From Candidatus Binataceae bacterium (lineage in GTDB: Bacteria; Desulfobacterota; Binatia; Binatales; Binataceae), in the NCBI GenBank assembly GCA_035508495.1, contig DATJMX010000045.1:1-61130 (forward strand): a DNA stretch of 61,130 nucleotides, given 5' to 3'. The notes below the pieces were generated by a model. That model worked only from the letters and a program-made list of their open reading frames with translations. It was not told the DNA's origin and made no database searches. Both the position numbers and the translations under genes were made by a program. Below are positions 59,984 to 61,130 of this stretch, piece after piece; the first letter of the stretch is position 1, and every line of letters starts with the position of its first letter.

Positions 59984-61130
59984 ATGACATTGGCGAGGGT
60001 TGCTTTAGGCGAAGGGTCTGATGGGGCGGAGTGGCCGTGGGCTCACCGCAAAGCGTTTCTGGAACGATTGCGCGCGCAAGGTTACTCGCGCTGGAGCTTG
60101 CGCCAGTACGGATCGGTGACAGAAAGCTTCTGCGCGGCAATCGAAAAACGACGGCTGGGGATTGGCAGCTTGGACGGCGCGATCACAGAGCGCCTTCAGC
60201 GCTCGGTAGTAGGATCCACTCCCGAATACGCTCGTAGCTGGGGCGAGTTTTGCGTAACGCGGTTCATGGAGCATCTCGCCGAATCGGGTGTCGCGGCGGT
60301 CTGGCAATCGCCGGCTAAAAGGTTAACCGCGCGGGAACGCCTGCGTGAGGAATACGAAGCCTACTTGCGCCGGCAACGTGGGTTGGCCGAGGGCAGGGTC
60401 AGGAACAGCCTGTACTACGGGGAACGGTTCCTGAGCTTTCGCTTCGGCGAAAAGCTGGGCGACCTGAGGGCGATCACGCAGGACGATATCGTTGCGTTCC
60501 TGCGCGAGCTCAAAGCAGGAGCAAAGGCGCGCCGCCGCAAAGCGCTGCCGTCTCATCTGCGGAGCCTGTTCAAGTTCCTGTTCTGGAGCGGCAAGACCAA
60601 GCGCGACCTCGCCCTGAGCCTGCCGCGCGTCGCCACTGGCTCAGACCATCTGCCGCGCTCTCTCAAATCGGAAGAGATCGAACGGCTGATCGAGTCGGTG
60701 CGAACCGACCACGCGATTGGGCGGCGCAATTACGCGATGCTGCTGCTCATGGCGCGGCTGGGACTGCGCGCTCCCGAGGTTATCGCCATCCAGCTTGAGG
60801 ATATCGACTGGCGCGCCGGCGAAATCCTCATCCGCGGCAAGGGCAAGCTGCACGACCGCATGCCGCTTCCCAAAGACGTGGGCGAAGCGATCGTGGATTA
60901 CCTCAGAAACGGGCGTGCTGGCGTCTCTCGTGTACTGTTCGTCTCGGAGCAAGGACCGCACGTGCCCTTCAAGGATGGACAGATCATAAACAGCGTTCTG
61001 CGGGAGGCGTTCGCTAAGACCGGCATGAATCCTCCTCAGAAGTGGGTCGGCTCGCGCCTGCTGCGCCACAGTCTAGCGACTGAGATGCTCCGCAAGGGTG
61101 CGTCGCTCGACGAGATCGGGGACGTGCTGC
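59984..61130 (+). CDS. Tyrosine recombinase/integrase, truncated by the window edge
   Basis: An open frame from ATG 59984 (AAAGGAGAGG just upstream) runs to the end without a stop, 382 codons. Residues 115-215 form the SAM-like core-binding domain (EEYEAYLRRQRGLAEGRVRNS...). The catalytic domain follows, with box I MARLGLRAPEVIAIQLEDIDW (R262), the beta-2 lysine in RGKGKLHDRMPLP and box II LLRHSLATEMLRKGASLDEIG. In box II the first expected His is Arg (SRLLRHS, R358). The family is that of recombinases of tandem-triplet (RIT-like) elements. Only the first gene would be visible here. Confidence 0.85.
   Translation, partial: MTLARVALGEGSDGAEWPWAHRKAFLERLRAQGYSRWSLRQYGSVTESFCAAIEKRRLGIGSLDGAITERLQRSVVGSTPEYARSWGEFCVTRFMEHLAESGVAAVWQSPAKRLTARERLREEYEAYLRRQRGLAEGRVRNSLYYGERFLSFRFGEKLGDLRAITQDDIVAFLRELKAGAKARRRKALPSHLRSLFKFLFWSGKTKRDLALSLPRVATGSDHLPRSLKSEEIERLIESVRTDHAIGRRNYAMLLLMARLGLRAPEVIAIQLEDIDWRAGEILIRGKGKLHDRMPLPKDVGEAIVDYLRNGRAGVSRVLFVSEQGPHVPFKDGQIINSVLREAFAKTGMNPPQKWVGSRLLRHSLATEMLRKGASLDEIGDVL

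Overview
The window is a GC-rich chromosomal segment from a Gram-negative bacterium. LpxA (lipid A), MurA, a GspC-type secretion protein, a cytochrome c maturation System I cluster and a beta-barrel-like outer-membrane protein all point to a diderm. The mix of a Cys-type CcmE, an XRE/HicB-rich background, a Baeyer-Villiger monooxygenase and an NDP-forming acyl-CoA ligase resembles deltaproteobacterial or Binatota-like lineages. That placement is inference, because no rRNA is present.

Layout. 1-12.5 kb: glutamate-cysteine ligase, GspC, an Eis-like acetyltransferase, a D,D-carboxypeptidase, a DUF2333 protein, SppA, a propeller-like lipoprotein, an ADP-forming acyl-CoA ligase and a 2-hydroxyacid dehydrogenase. 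12.5-21.2 kb, minus strand: murA-hisD-hisB-hisA, an orphan XRE antitoxin, a B12-binding radical SAM protein, and rpmE-prfA-prmC with a good terminator after rpmE. 21.2-26.3 kb, plus strand: a secreted protein of unknown type overlapping a TonB-C-like lipoprotein, then a DHDPS-family aldolase followed by a fused PfkB kinase-SIS isomerase. 26.5-36.5 kb, minus strand: dnaJ plus a MerR/CbpM-like partner, a hicBA module whose toxin is frameshifted, a complete ccmE-F-H-(zinc ribbon)-A-B-C-D cluster, lpxA, yacG and two small envelope proteins. 36.5-44.5 kb: Baeyer-Villiger monooxygenase, glgB, an alkylsulfatase-like metallo-beta-lactamase protein, a fatty-acid hydroxylase and MscS.

44.5-46.5 kb holds what may be the most interesting block: a consensus -35 and a near-perfect Fur box drive a four-gene run (cupredoxin, CxxCH haem-binding protein, outer-membrane protein, small Cys-rich protein). 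This looks like an iron-regulated periplasmic/outer-membrane system without a recognisable permease.

46.5-61.1 kb is more accessory. It holds two ArsR/SRPBCC pairs with palindromic operator candidates, tRNA-Phe(GAA), an SDR, a TrpF-like protein lacking the usual catalytic Cys, a class A acid phosphatase, a TadG/TadE/TadE surface cluster, and a Vgb-like propeller lipoprotein with an HYR module. At the right edge, 26-bp inverted repeats bracket the second ArsR/SRPBCC operon, next to a tyrosine recombinase that runs off the window. The repeats and recombinase mark a probable mobile element boundary.
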